Shown here piece after piece: positions 47,995 through 58,410 of a DNA stretch of 64,000 nucleotides. Below the pieces are notes generated by a model. That model did no database searches. It was given only the letters and a program-made list of their open reading frames with translations, and was not told where the DNA came from. Source of the stretch: Neoechinorhynchus agilis (Eukaryota > Acanthocephala); contig CM121341.1 in NCBI GenBank assembly GCA_051530055.1, forward strand, positions 8,370,001 through 8,434,000, written 5' to 3'. A program made the position numbers and the translations under genes. Numbering within the stretch: the stretch's first letter is position 1; every line of letters starts with the position of its first letter.

Positions 47995-49410
47995 AATTGT
48001 GGTGATGATGGTCATAATTCCTTCCCCTCCAACGTATTTTATTCAAGATATTTCGCGACTAAGCCTCGCTTTATCAGTCATCCAGAAAAAGTTTTAGTTA
48101 TTACATCTCGTACTTAAAAAATTATTTTCCGTCTGAAGACTTCTAGACGATAATCCTATCTAGAATACAATAATCTTTACGATACCGGAATTGTGGTGAT
48201 GATGGTCATAATTCCTTCCCCTCCAACGTATTTTATTCAAGATATTTCGCGACTAAGCCTTGCCTTATCAGTTATCTAGAAAAAGTTTTAGTTATTACAT
48301 CTCGTACTAAAAAAATTATTTTCCGTCTGAAGACTTCTAAACGATAATCCTATCTAGAATACAATAATCTTTACGATACCGGATCCAACGTATTTTATTC
48401 AAGATATTTCGCGACTAAGCCTCGCTTTATCAGTCATCTAGAAAAAATTTTAGTTGTTATATCTCGTACTCAAAAAATTATTTTCCGTCTGAAGACTTCT
48501 AGACGATAATCCTATCTAGAATACAATAATCTTTACGATACCGGATCCAACGTATTTTATTCAAGATATTTCGCGACTAAGCCTCGCTTTATCAGTCATC
48601 TAGAAAAAGTTTTAGTTATTATATCTCGTACTCAAAAAATTATTTTCCGTCTGAAGACTTCTAAACGATAATCCTATCTAGAATACAATAATCTTTACGA
48701 TACCGGAATTGTGGCGATGATGGTCCTTCCCCTCCAACGTATTTTATTCAAGATATTTCGCGACTAAGCCTCGCTTTATCAGTCATCTAGAAAAAGTTTT
48801 AGTTATTATATCTCGTACTCAAAAAATTATTTTCCGTCTGAAGACTTCTAGACGATAATCCTATCTAGAATACAATAATCTTTACGATACCGGATCCAAC
48901 GTATTTTATTCAAGATATTTCGCGACTAAGCCTCGCTTTATCAGTCATCTAGAAAAAGTTTTAGTTATTATATCTCGTACTCAAAAAATTATTTTCCGTC
49001 TGAAGACTTCTAGACGATAATCCTATCTAGAATACAATAATCTTTACGATACCGGAATTGTGGTGATGATGGTCATAATTCCTTCCCCTCCAACGTATTT
49101 TATTCAAGATATTTCGCGACTAAGCCTTGCCTTATCAGTCATCCAGAAAAAGTTTTAGTTATTATATCTCGTACTCAAAAAATTATTTTCCGTCTGAAGA
49201 CTTCTAAACGATAATTCTATCAAAAATAAAATAATCCTTACGATACCGGAATTATGGTGATGATGGTCATAATTCCTTCCCCTCCAACGTATTTTATTCA
49301 AGATATTTCGCGACTAAGCCTTGCTTTATCAGTCATCTAAAAAAGTTAGTTATTATATCTCGTATAAAATAACTAAAACTTTTTCTAGATGACTGATGAG
49401 ACGAGGCTTC
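47995..49410 (+). repeat. Array C of the ~195-bp satellite, seven to eight copies
   Basis: Units of two kinds. One is full length (about 194 bp, with GTGATGATGGTCATAATTCC). The other (about 160 bp) lacks that part and joins CCGGA directly to TCCAACG, creating a GGATCC. Copies are nearly identical. The right end (about 49355-49410) is an inverted unit start, CTCGTATAAAATAACTAAAA then CTTTTTCTAGATGACTGATG, making the same hairpin terminus as array A (24520-24565). Confidence 0.92.
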
Positions 49411-49558
49411 ATATTTCAATCCGATGGGCCCAATGAATTTTCTCTATGATTCATGAACTTCCCAGTACGTCTGTATCGCTTAGAAAAGTTAATCAAAGTT
49501 CAAATTTACAATGTGTTGCGAGTTAATGGTACTTTTTACGCTCTTAGCAAAAATGCCT

Positions 49559-50101
49559 TTATATAAAATTAAAACATTCATCAACGCCTTCATAGACACT
49601 GTGGTCATGGCAGCCGCCTATACAATCCCTCGGAGGTCCGTCTGAGCGACCGAAATAAGTTTCGTACGTTGTTAAAAATCGGTTTTTTTCGCATTGCCGA
49701 CCATATTTGAGTATTCCTGGAGTGTGTTCACTTGCTCCACCATTGCGTGGTAATCTCTCATTCAACATCATTGCTGTCTCAATGCCAATCGCCTAATTAA
49801 GTCAATGATCACTGTGAATTAATCGCTATTTTCAACTACTAACCTCTTCGTACCAGTTGCCAACAAATACCTTACCTGCGTGAAAGTTATATTCTTTTCG
49901 AATTTTCGGGATAAATCCCAAACCAGGAGAACTGTAGTATGATGAAGGTTTTGGTTTATTTGGAAGCGGCTTCAATGAAAATCCAAACATTTTATCACTT
50001 AAAAACATGGGATATTTGTCTGGTTTGTTGTCATAACAACTAATTAAAAACATCCTTACAAACTTGGTATCGAATTTCGCTCGAGAGATTAAGACAGCCA
50101 C
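49559..50101 (-). CDS. Small protein, possibly ciliary (microtubule inner protein-like)
   Basis: Two exons on the minus strand: about 50101-49844 and 49790-49559, joined by a GT-AG intron (GAG|GTTAGT ... ttaattag|GCG) in phase. The protein contains GKVFVGNWYEE and later FLTTYETYFGRSDGPPR. GNW.EE followed by a TTY.T/S.Y motif is the pattern seen in small axonemal proteins such as CFAP68 and CFAP107. The frame begins with GTG after a likely acceptor (cttcttaag), so an upstream exon with the start is expected; an internal ATG (MFLISCYDNKPDKYP) is an alternative. The family call rests on short motifs only. Confidence 0.4.
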
Positions 50102-50497
50102 AAACTTAAGAAGGTGCTGGATACTTGACTTTTATGGTCGGATTTAATCTGAAAGTCGGGTTTTGAGCATGGCGTCCATGTCAACTTTGCGGACTTTTGT
50201 CCATGTGCCGGATTAGATAAGTCGAATTAAATTTGCATTGGGCTGGTGGACATTGAGCTTGCGTCAACCTGAACCACTTGATTGGTCTAAAATGCATCAC
50301 AATATGTGATTTTTTTAATTGAGCTTCTAGAAAAACTATTTCAAGAAAGTACTTTTAAATTATTATCCAATAAATTTCATATTATTTGCCATCGGCCACA
50401 CTTGCACAACTCAAAGAAAAAACGATACAAAGAGGAATGGAAATTTTCTTTTCAGGACAAAAAGCGAATACAATAAATTCGATTTTACTTTTGTGGT

Positions 50498-52225
50498 TCA
50501 ATCGAAAAAGGGACTAGCTTTGAACATTCGGCATCGCGATCGCGTCAAAGGTCCGCTGGTTATGCGATTCGATTCTTGACTGGCAAGGACGATTCCTTCA
50601 CTGTCTTTAAGAGAAGTCGCCACGTGATCACCGATGGGCCATTTTTGTCCAGATTTTAATTGGAAATCCTGAGAACCGGGAGAAATGTCGCTCGAAACCA
50701 CTTTGAGCGTTCCACGAGCCGGGAAATGGGTCAAAGGAGGAAATGTGAATTCGATAGAGTCAGCATTACTCATTGAAGTATCCGATCGAACCGTCCTGGT
50801 CAAACAAAAACCACCGATAATAATGTCTTGGGATCCTTTGTTGAACAGTTGAATATAAGCTCCATTCAGATTATCCTCTTCACTGATTTCAATTGAACCT
50901 TTTGTCATCGGAAGCACTCGAAAGCTTTCATCGACAGACGTACTGGTAAAACTTCCTGTTGATTGAGTCGTTGTTCTTTGTCTCGTTTCACTCGAGATCT
51001 CAAATCCTCGTGTTCGATTCTCGGACTTTAATCGAAGCCTTTCTTCGCCCGATTCAATCAGCGAAGTATAAGCAGAAATCTCTCGGTCGAGACTTACTTT
51101 AATGTCCAATAAATCCTGATAATCATCAGTAAGTGATTCATATTGCTTCCTAAGCTCACTCAATTCGGCGTCTCTCAAACTCAATTGGTCGTCGAATCTC
51201 TGTTGTCTCTTCTGGAGCTCATCTTCTAAACTGCGAATTCTCATCTCGAATCCATTATATTTATCCTGAAGAGCCTGACGTTCTGAAACGAGTTCGCCGA
51301 TCTTTCGTCTTGATGTTTGCAGATCATCTTTAAGACTTGAAATGTTCGATCCGTGTCTTTTACCGATTTCTTCGGCGTCTGCAAGCCTTCGATGGTAGCA
51401 TTGTTCAACCTCACCGCGCATCTTGGCTATTTTCGCCTCAGTATCTTCTCTAATTTTGTTCAATTCAGCTAAAAGTTTATTGTCATATTCTTCTTTTATT
51501 CGCTCATCAACCTGTTTAACTTCAGTTCGTCGCTGGTACAAAATCTCGTCCATTTGCTTCTGATGGATCTGCGCCTTAAACTGCCCATCTTCTTTTAGGG
51601 AACTTACCTGATTTCCCAGATCAACTCTTAGCATTACTTCATTCTCTAATTCTCGCCGACACGCAGAAAGCTGTCGTTCAGCGTCGTTCAATGTCGATTT
51701 CAAGTTCATTGCTTCATCTGTCTTGCGACCGAGATCGAAAAGCGTTCGTTCCTGCTTAGATTTAAGCTCGGCATTTTCGTCTTCGAATTGTTTCAGCCTT
51801 TCTTCCAATTGTTTCAACTGTCTTTCACACTTTATGAGTTTATTAGTAGCGTTTGTAGCCTCAGTCGAGTGTTTGCCAGCTTCGATCGCCAATCGGGCCC
51901 GATCTTTTGAAACCTCATCTAAAGTTCTACGGAGTTCTTCTATTTCAGCAACATAAAGTGTTTTTACTCGATTTTCTTCGCTCGATTGCCGTTCCTGATA
52001 ATTCGATATCGTGACTTGGAGATTTGCATTGTCTTCTTCTAAACGAGTAACACGCTCAATATACGAAGCAAGACGGTCATTAAGGTTTTGAAGATCTTCC
52101 TTTTCTTGAACTCGACTGATATGATGTGGACTTGACGGCGATAATGACCTTAGCCTTGGTGAAGATATTCCAGAATCCTCGTGTGTTCGGGTTTTACGGG
52201 CATTGCGATTCAATTTCGACGCCAT
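50498..52225 (-). CDS. Lamin-type intermediate filament protein
   Basis: Intronless frame of 575 residues from ATG 52225. The head is Ser/Arg-rich (residues 1-38). The rod begins EKEDLQNLNDRLASYIERV, the filament helix-initiation motif, and ends near residue 395 with VSLDREISAYTSLIESGEER, the helix-termination motif. The rod length (about 355 residues) indicates the long coil 1B of lamins and protostome cytoplasmic filaments. A lamin-tail Ig domain follows (GAYIQLFNKGSQDIIIGGFC, HFPARGTLKVVSS, WPIGDHVATSLKD). There is no basic nuclear signal after the rod, and the C-terminus (CRMFKASPFFD) is not a CaaX box, so a cytoplasmic filament protein is at least as likely as a lamin. Lack of introns in a window of split genes could mean a retrocopy origin. 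Confidence 0.9.
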   Translation of the reverse strand: MASKLNRNARKTRTHEDSGISSPRLRSLSPSSPHHISRVQEKEDLQNLNDRLASYIERVTRLEEDNANLQVTISNYQERQSSEENRVKTLYVAEIEELRRTLDEVSKDRARLAIEAGKHSTEATNATNKLIKCERQLKQLEERLKQFEDENAELKSKQERTLFDLGRKTDEAMNLKSTLNDAERQLSACRRELENEVMLRVDLGNQVSSLKEDGQFKAQIHQKQMDEILYQRRTEVKQVDERIKEEYDNKLLAELNKIREDTEAKIAKMRGEVEQCYHRRLADAEEIGKRHGSNISSLKDDLQTSRRKIGELVSERQALQDKYNGFEMRIRSLEDELQKRQQRFDDQLSLRDAELSELRKQYESLTDDYQDLLDIKVSLDREISAYTSLIESGEERLRLKSENRTRGFEISSETRQRTTTQSTGSFTSTSVDESFRVLPMTKGSIEISEEDNLNGAYIQLFNKGSQDIIIGGFCLTRTVRSDTSMSNADSIEFTFPPLTHFPARGTLKVVSSDISPGSQDFQLKSGQKWPIGDHVATSLKDSEGIVLASQESNRITSGPLTRSRCRMFKASPFFD

Positions 52226-52239
52226 GTCTAGAAGTGATT

Positions 52240-53910
52240 TCTCAGTTAATCACAAGTTTGTATACGAGGAAAAGATACTCTTTTAAACGATCTTTGCGAA
52301 GGTACTTAAGCCCCAACAAGGTTAAGTTTTTTTTATAAACACGCATTTGCTTGTCGAGTCACTATAAAAGTTTACTTATTTCAAAACATACGCGTATTAT
52401 ACTAAAAATAGAGATTCAAATTTATTTCTTCGGCTAAAAGGAGTCGTCTTTTGAATTGTTTCGGTCGGGCGGGAAAGTTGGCGGTTATTGTTTGTACGAG
52501 ATTTTGCTAGGCTGGGTCTTTCCTCCGGTTCATTTCGGGTTTTGATATCCAAGAATATTGATTAGATGGATGTGCGAGGTTATTGGGATTTCGAGTGTTC
52601 TAGTAATGTGAAAAGGGGAATAAAATGTGGGGGTAAAATTTGAATTGTTTGTTGAAAACTTTATGAGGAAAATCAACTGTGCAAATTTTAGAGGCTTTTC
52701 TATAAAACGTTTCAAGGCGATGGGTTTGTGATTGGTACAGAATAAGAAAAAGCTGAAAATTAGAAGATAAAGGGACTCCTAAATGCCGGGGCGTTTGTAG
52801 AGATAATTTTTAAATGTATTGCGTTTGAGGAAGAGAGTGAAATGTACGAGTCTCATTTCAGATTTGATTGGGAGGTGACTCGTTGGATGTCATTTGAAAG
52901 ATCGGGATCGGACGTGGGATTGTAGGAGAATGAGGGGATCATTTCGAAGCGATTGGTTCATGAAATTCAACAAGACGAAGTTTTAACTTAGTTTTTTTCA
53001 GAATTTTTTTGTTTAATGCTCTTACCCTTTGGGTCTCTTCTACTTTTAAACGAGTTGTCACTTCTTGATTCCTGTGGATGGTTTCTTTTTATCTTAGTTG
53101 CAGCAAATACGAAAATCTCTGTAAACTCTTCGAGTTAACAGGACGGTAGAAGCGAGGACTGATGATTATATAGATACTACACTGGAGAGCAAAGGCTTTC
53201 CCAGAATATCGTCTTAGTAAAAATACAAAGTTACGTGGCTGTAGGACAATGAGAGATACACGCAGTATCAGGTGAAGGCTAGAAGAAGATAAATGATATC
53301 TTACCTGTAGACATCATAACAATAAAGCATCTAAACTGACTCTGAAATCTCTTCAGCGAGTATTCTCAGAAAAGTCTGCATTTGTTTTAATTCTGTTATC
53401 TTCGGCACGAAGCTTTTGTGCCGAACTCGGACGACGACTTGCAGCACAAACAGGGGAGCGACGCGAGAGGATTTTCCTGATACAAAGAATAGCGTCCGGG
53501 GGACGATTTAATCATTTTAAAATAAATTGATTTATATTGAAAAAAAATTCTGTTTTTGATCGTAGTTTTTTAGGGTATTGCGATTAGAGGTTCCTTTTTC
53601 TTATAAATTTAGACACGTCTTCATATTTCGTAATCATGAAATCAAAGATAAGTCTCTACGTAGTGAAACGATGAGCTAAAAATCATCTTTATTCTCGATT
53701 GTTTTAAATGATTTTTCATGTGAACTTGTGAATACTTTGATCGCAATCTTCAAGAAGGAAAACCCACTATTCAAAGAAGTGACATTTCCTTTCTAAGAAG
53801 TTTTTAGTATGCAGAGATGACCTTTTTTGTTGCGCAATCATTTTATAAAAATTACTTTTCATCTTATATTTTCTAAAGATTCGATCAATCGCATCTCTTT
53901 TAAATGATAC
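52240..53910. other. Upstream region of the filament gene with a repeat
   Basis: No gene. 52460-52560 matches the minus strand of 24700-24790 (TTTCGGTCGGG, GGTCTTTCCTCCGGTTCATT, GATATCCAAGAA), so part of this upstream DNA is transposon-derived. The remainder to 53910 has no recognised feature. Confidence 0.5.
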
Positions 53911-53917
53911 GATCACT

Positions 53918-56235
53918 TTAATTATCATCTATGAGCGTCTGATTCATCGCGATGTCGATTTCTGGAAGGATTGTAATTATGTTGATTTCACTTTGATCGC
54001 CTGACTCAGTTACACTTCCATCATGTTTTATTCGACCGAGTTCTTCCCAAAAGTCCGTTTTGATATTGGGACGATCTATGAATAATCTAAGGTTTAAAAA
54101 ACAAAAATAGGACAAACATTTTGTAAAGATGACTTCTCCATCCGTGCATATGGATGCGAAAACACTTCCTAGAAAATTCCATTTCACTCTCCATACCTAA
54201 GAAATTTATGTGATTGGGATTACGATTTTGACTTGTGTGGTGAATTTGTTCGCCCGGTTAAAAATCATTTTATTGTTCGCTAAATATTTCGAAAGAGGAA
54301 ACCTCCTCGGCTTCTCAATCATTGTGTAAATAAATCTAATCGAAGAAGACGAGGTTTCCTCTTTCGAAATATTTGGCGAACAAATTCACCACACAAAGTC
54401 AAAATTTAACATCCCCTTACGATTTTATTGCTCGTGCCAGGACTTAATGTCGTCGGTATCTGAATGGTGCTATATTGACCAATAATATAGGTATTGTACC
54501 TTCGTTCTTGATCTGAACTTGAAGAACCATGATGATCTTTCCGAAACGTAGGTTTGATCTTATAAAGTAGAACTGCTGATTTCTGAAAGCTTTCCATTTG
54601 AACTGCAGCTGCCAGGAGATGATACGACCGACCGTTGCTGGGTGCGAATTCGAGATCTTTGACGGACTCAATGGGGTATTTTTGATGTGGTGATTGGCCG
54701 TCTTCAATAAGATTAAACGTTGAATCATTCAAGGCTTTCCAGTCTCTAAAGTAACAATCGCGGTGCTTGAATCTATGTTATAAGCTTACTTATTGTCCGA
54801 ATCAAGAAATCCTTCAAACATATAGAGCTTTGATTTGTTAGTCGAACGATGATTATTACGAATACTCATATAGATACTCTCATCTGCACCAACGGCGACG
54901 ATAGGATTGTGCAGGCGGTTATTGCTCCATGAAACACAATTGAGGATCGTATGAGCTCCAGTGAGAACTTCTGCTCGCAAGGTCCATTCAGATAAATTAA
55001 ATGGGTTTATCGAAAATGACGAAATTTTTGTTCTTATGGAAACCCCCGGCTAAAAAAGGAGGAAGGTTGGCGTCAGGAAGGGCATCCGGCTGTAAAAATT
55101 TTGGCAAATTTTGATCCAAATGACAACCGAATCAACCAAAAGCTACTCGCCCGGAGCTTGTGTTAAATCATCAAGAGCTACCGAGGCATGGACGGTATCG
55201 GATAAAGATATTAGTCTACACAAATGACCTAAGAATAATCGTCGACGAGGAAACGATGGGTGGGTTGCATCAAACAGGGTAAATTGGCTGTCGACGGAAC
55301 CGCAACCTCTTGAGAGAGAGAGAGAAATGCGTGAGCGAAACCTTTTAGAACAATTAACGAATAGGAAAATCATGGAGAGCAAAAATCCTTTTGCGATTAT
55401 CGTCACTACAATTCGGCAAACAAAGAAAAATTGTTGGACTTATAAGAGTAATGAGTCGATTTTTTGTGACCATTCAAGATCGCACTTTTCACTTGAGATC
55501 AAACCAAAGTGGACAAAAATGTGCCTGTCTAATTTCAATTATTATTCACACATTAAAATATCAGTTGAAACTGCCCACGTCGATTTCGAATAGAAATTTT
55601 TTGACTGAGTGATTTTGGACACAAATAAGAAAGCGGACGTCTAATCTTAACGTAGGATACGAACAAAAGAGTTTTGGTGACTAAACTTCGCCAAATTCAT
55701 CACAGCTTCATAAATTCTCATGGTTCCATCGTGTGATGCCATCGCTAACATCAATCCAATGTGTTTCGGGGCAAATTGAACGTCTGCCACCGAGGATCGG
55801 CTATCGACTATGCTCGATCGTCTCCTAAAGACTCTTCTATGGTTCGCACTTTCATTGGGAAGATGACACGCAGCAGCAACGGTTTTATCGGTTTCGTCGT
55901 ATGCTGAATGATATGAGCATTATTTTAGGTTTGGTGAAAGCCAATAACGAACCAACTTCTTCCCAAATCGCAACTTGCCGATCCAGTGAGCAAGTTGCTA
56001 AGACTTGACCGAATTCAGGATGTGCCCAACATATTCGCCAAACGGAACCTGTATGTGCCCGCCAACTATATGACAATCGCCATTCTCCTGGTGCTTCTTC
56101 TGATAAATCCTCTGAATTAGACACTCGATCAAAGATCTTAACTGTATGATCGGTTGAACAAGTGGCCAATCGTCGGCCGTAGTAATCAAATGCGACGTCG
56201 TTGATTGTATCTTTGAAACTCGGAGGTTGTCGCAT
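53918..56235 (-). CDS. SEH1L: Nucleoporin SEH1 homologue
   Basis: WD-repeat (beta-propeller) subunit of the Nup107-160 pore complex and of GATOR2. Exon 1 (56235-55953) holds [20 protein letters not shown] and [20 protein letters not shown], near-exact family blocks. Exon 2 (from 55903) has [20 protein letters not shown] and DGTMRIYEA. Exon 3 (to 54790) has [16 protein letters not shown] and [10 protein letters not shown]. Exon 4 (54745-54421) has [20 protein letters not shown]. Exon 5 (54196-53918) has [20 protein letters not shown]. Most junctions are GT-AG and in phase. The exon 2-3 junction is disturbed by an insertion (see findings). Intron 4 is almost wholly a foldback element. The last propeller blade after TDGEV is diverged from other SEH1 proteins. 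Confidence 0.9.
54224..54405. repeat. Foldback element filling SEH1 intron 4
   Basis: Left arm ATTTTGACTTGTGTGGTGAA, then TTTGTTCGC, is the inverse of the right arm GCGAACAAA and TTCACCACACAAAGTCAAAA. An inner arm (AAATATTTCGAAAGAGGAAA, then CCTC) is mirrored by GAGG and TTTCCTCTTTCGAAATATTT. Only about 15-27 bases of intron remain on either side, so the intron (54420-54197, GT-AG) is mostly this element. Confidence 0.85.
54999..55692 (-). mobile_element. Insertion in a conserved SEH1 exon, with a LINE/SINE-type 3' motif
   Basis: The minus strand reads IYEAVMNL up to GATGAATTT (55693), then about 694 unrelated bases, then AATTTATCTGAATGG (SEW). AATTT is present on both sides like a target duplication; dropping the insert restores MNLSEW, the family's MNLSQW. 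Within it, plus-strand 55041-55141 carries TTGGCGTCAGGAAGGGCATC and CGGCTGTAAAAA, a motif I know from the 3' ends of RTE-type LINEs and related SINEs in many animals. A strong acceptor (ctccttttttag, minus strand, ending 55050) lies in that part. Confidence 0.6.
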
Positions 56236-56637
56236 ATCGGAAATTTTTTGTTTTTAAGTAAAATTAGAGAAGACATTAGGCATAGTGACGAACCAGTGTG
56301 GTTATTTTAGGAGACTCAAATTCGCAAAAGTTTGAGTATCACTGTTAAAACTTTATAGCAAAAAAAACACGAAATGTTATCTTTTGCTGTTTTGGACTTT
56401 TAAATTTCATTTTCAGAGGAAAGAAGAGGTGATAAAAAACTTGATTGTGACCCGATTCAGCACGATTTGGCTCTCGAACAAGATAATTTACTATAAAATT
56501 GCATTTCAACAGCGGGCAGATAAGTCGTAAAGTTTAAAAAGCTTTCCGATTTTTAATCAAGACAATGAAAGTACCGCACACACACACTAACCTGGGTTTC
56601 AAGATAATTGGTTTTATTGGAAATAGTGGACTACATT

Positions 56638-56877
56638 TTAAGCTAGTTTCGACAACTCCTCCATCGTTTTCTCGTTTTGTAGAGCCGCATCTCTCTTTGC
56701 TTTTTCGGCCCTAAGAGTGGCCAATTCGATTTCCTGTTTGCGGATCGGTCCTTCAATCCGCTCCAAAGTGTAATAATGCTTGTAACCATAGGTCATTCCA
56801 AGTAGAAGAAAACTGTACCGGGCTGTTCTTATGAGAACCGATACGTTTTTAGGTGGTAGCGCAGTTAGAAGCGACAT
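56638..56877 (-). CDS. ATP5ME: ATP synthase subunit e, mitochondrial
   Basis: Small membrane subunit of the F0 part that helps dimerise ATP synthase in the inner membrane. From ATG 56877 the product is MSLLTALPPKNVSVLIRTAR, then YSFLLLGMTYGYKHYYTLER and a charged coiled C-terminus (KQEIELATLRAEKAKRDAAL...). The RYS..LG..YG block with the conserved GxxxG-like helix matches the family. An in-frame ATG eight codons upstream (56901) is possible, but the intervening TTTCCCACTTAAG resembles a splice acceptor, so the upstream codons may be leader. Length of 79 residues fits the family (human 69). Confidence 0.88.
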   Translation of the reverse strand: MSLLTALPPKNVSVLIRTARYSFLLLGMTYGYKHYYTLERIEGPIRKQEIELATLRAEKAKRDAALQNEKTMEELSKLA

Positions 56878-57209
56878 CTTAAGTGGGAAAATATTCGGCA
56901 TTAAAAAGTTAAATGCATTCGGAAATCAGCACATTTCTCTTAATATCAAAAAATAAATCAATAATAAAATTTATTAAGTGGTAAAAGAATCAACGCCGAA
57001 GTCATAGCCTTACGCTGGAATCATTTCATCGTTGGATCTCTAATATTCTCACGAATGAAAGCTGCCTCGAGAGAGGAAAGGTGAGTACCGCACCATTTTT
57101 AACCTTGGCAAATGGTTGGTCGCAAAAACAAAACTATTTTTTTATCATAGAGTGAGCGATTCAAAAAGGTATTGGAGGATAAAAATGTGATTCCTCTCAA
57201 TCTCTTAGA

Positions 57210-57866
57210 CAATTCTTAGACCAGGTCCTTCGTCGCAATAGCAAACGACCCGAGCGTCTCGGCGCCAAAGGGAACAAAATAACGATTTCGACTCAGCTCC
57301 CTGTATTTAATCTTTTTACGTTCCTCAGCGGCGATATGGTGGCGAATTTTATGTTGCTGGCTGCGAATGGCGTCCCGGAGAAGGCATTCGCCTCCCCTCA
57401 CCACGGGAATACTGTGACACCGTCCGGTCTACGACGGCCATCGAATCGGCCAAGATTGATCGGCTCTAGGATGTTGGGCTGCCGACAGACGAGACCATGG
57501 CGTCCTGATGGTTCCACGGTCGCTCCGCAACGGCAGCGATAGGATGTCGGTATCCCACTCCTATAGAGACTGCCGCCAATAGAGTTTATTTCACCAGGTC
57601 GCGAGAATCTGAGATTAAAGAGTTATGAATTCTCGCTACCAAGGGTGAGTCCCAAACTGATTGTTTCCGTCCATTGACGGCTGCTCGCTGCCTGAATATC
57701 CAAACAAAAGATTAAGCTCCTCCACGAAATCTTCATCCAAAGTGTAATTCTCGCCAAGAACGGATTTAACTATTTTGCGGCTTGCTTCATACGATCCCAA
57801 ATAAGTTGGCAGAGAAATATCGGCTACTTTTCGGAGACCCAAACCGCCGGACGACACAGAACGCAA
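57210..57866 (-). mobile_element. Third copy of the zinc-finger/nuclease LINE remnant
   Basis: The minus strand starts SSGGLGLRKVADISLPTYLG (upstream of the zinc finger in this family). At about 57545-57400 it reads YRCRCGATVEPSGRHGLVC and then LEPINLGRFDGRRRPDGVTV with FPW, keeping both the zinc motif and the RPDG element. The tail at 57300-57216 (KYRELSRNRYFVPFGAETLG) matches the other two copies. Parts between are deleted and frames are broken. It is the only copy here in this orientation. Confidence 0.7.
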
Positions 57867-57869
57867 ATA

Positions 57870-58300
57870 ACCACCGCCACTGCAAAATCATCAATCTCAT
57901 TCATTGAACAAATCAGAAGTCTAGTGTTCATTAACAAAAAAAAGTGTTATTATAAATAAACCGAGGAAAATCTCCCTTTCCATTATTTAAAGGAAGCAAC
58001 TTTTCCGATAAAAAGTGTATTTTGTTCTTCATGTACAAATAAACGAAGCGATTTGTATCGGCTTTGAAAAATCGCCCGTTCGTTTCTATCGATTTATTAT
58101 GAAAAAAATTAATACTTTAAAATGGTTAGATGATTTCGCATTCTCCTCAAGGACGGAAAAGACCGAATAGTTCAGTGGGAAAGATGCAGTATCCTTGCGA
58201 ATTCACTTGCTCAAAAGCGATGGCGAACCATTCTTTGGAAGATGAAAAACCAGCGATTCATAAAGGGAATCCTCAAGGCTCTTGTTGATTGTATAAAATT
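57870..58300. repeat. Spacer with two dispersed repeat fragments
   Basis: 57880-57960 (CATTCATTGAACAAATC, GTGTTATTAT, ACCGAGG) matches 24815-24925. 58145-58260 is the inverted partner of 9365-9525. Between them only AT-rich sequence is seen. Confidence 0.5.
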
Positions 58301-58410
58301 TCTTCAAAAACCTTCTATAAATCTATTTCTGAATCAAATATCGCTAATTGAAACCTTCAAAACTATCAAAGAAGGCATTAATAAATCACGTAAATATTCG
58401 ACGATTTGTT

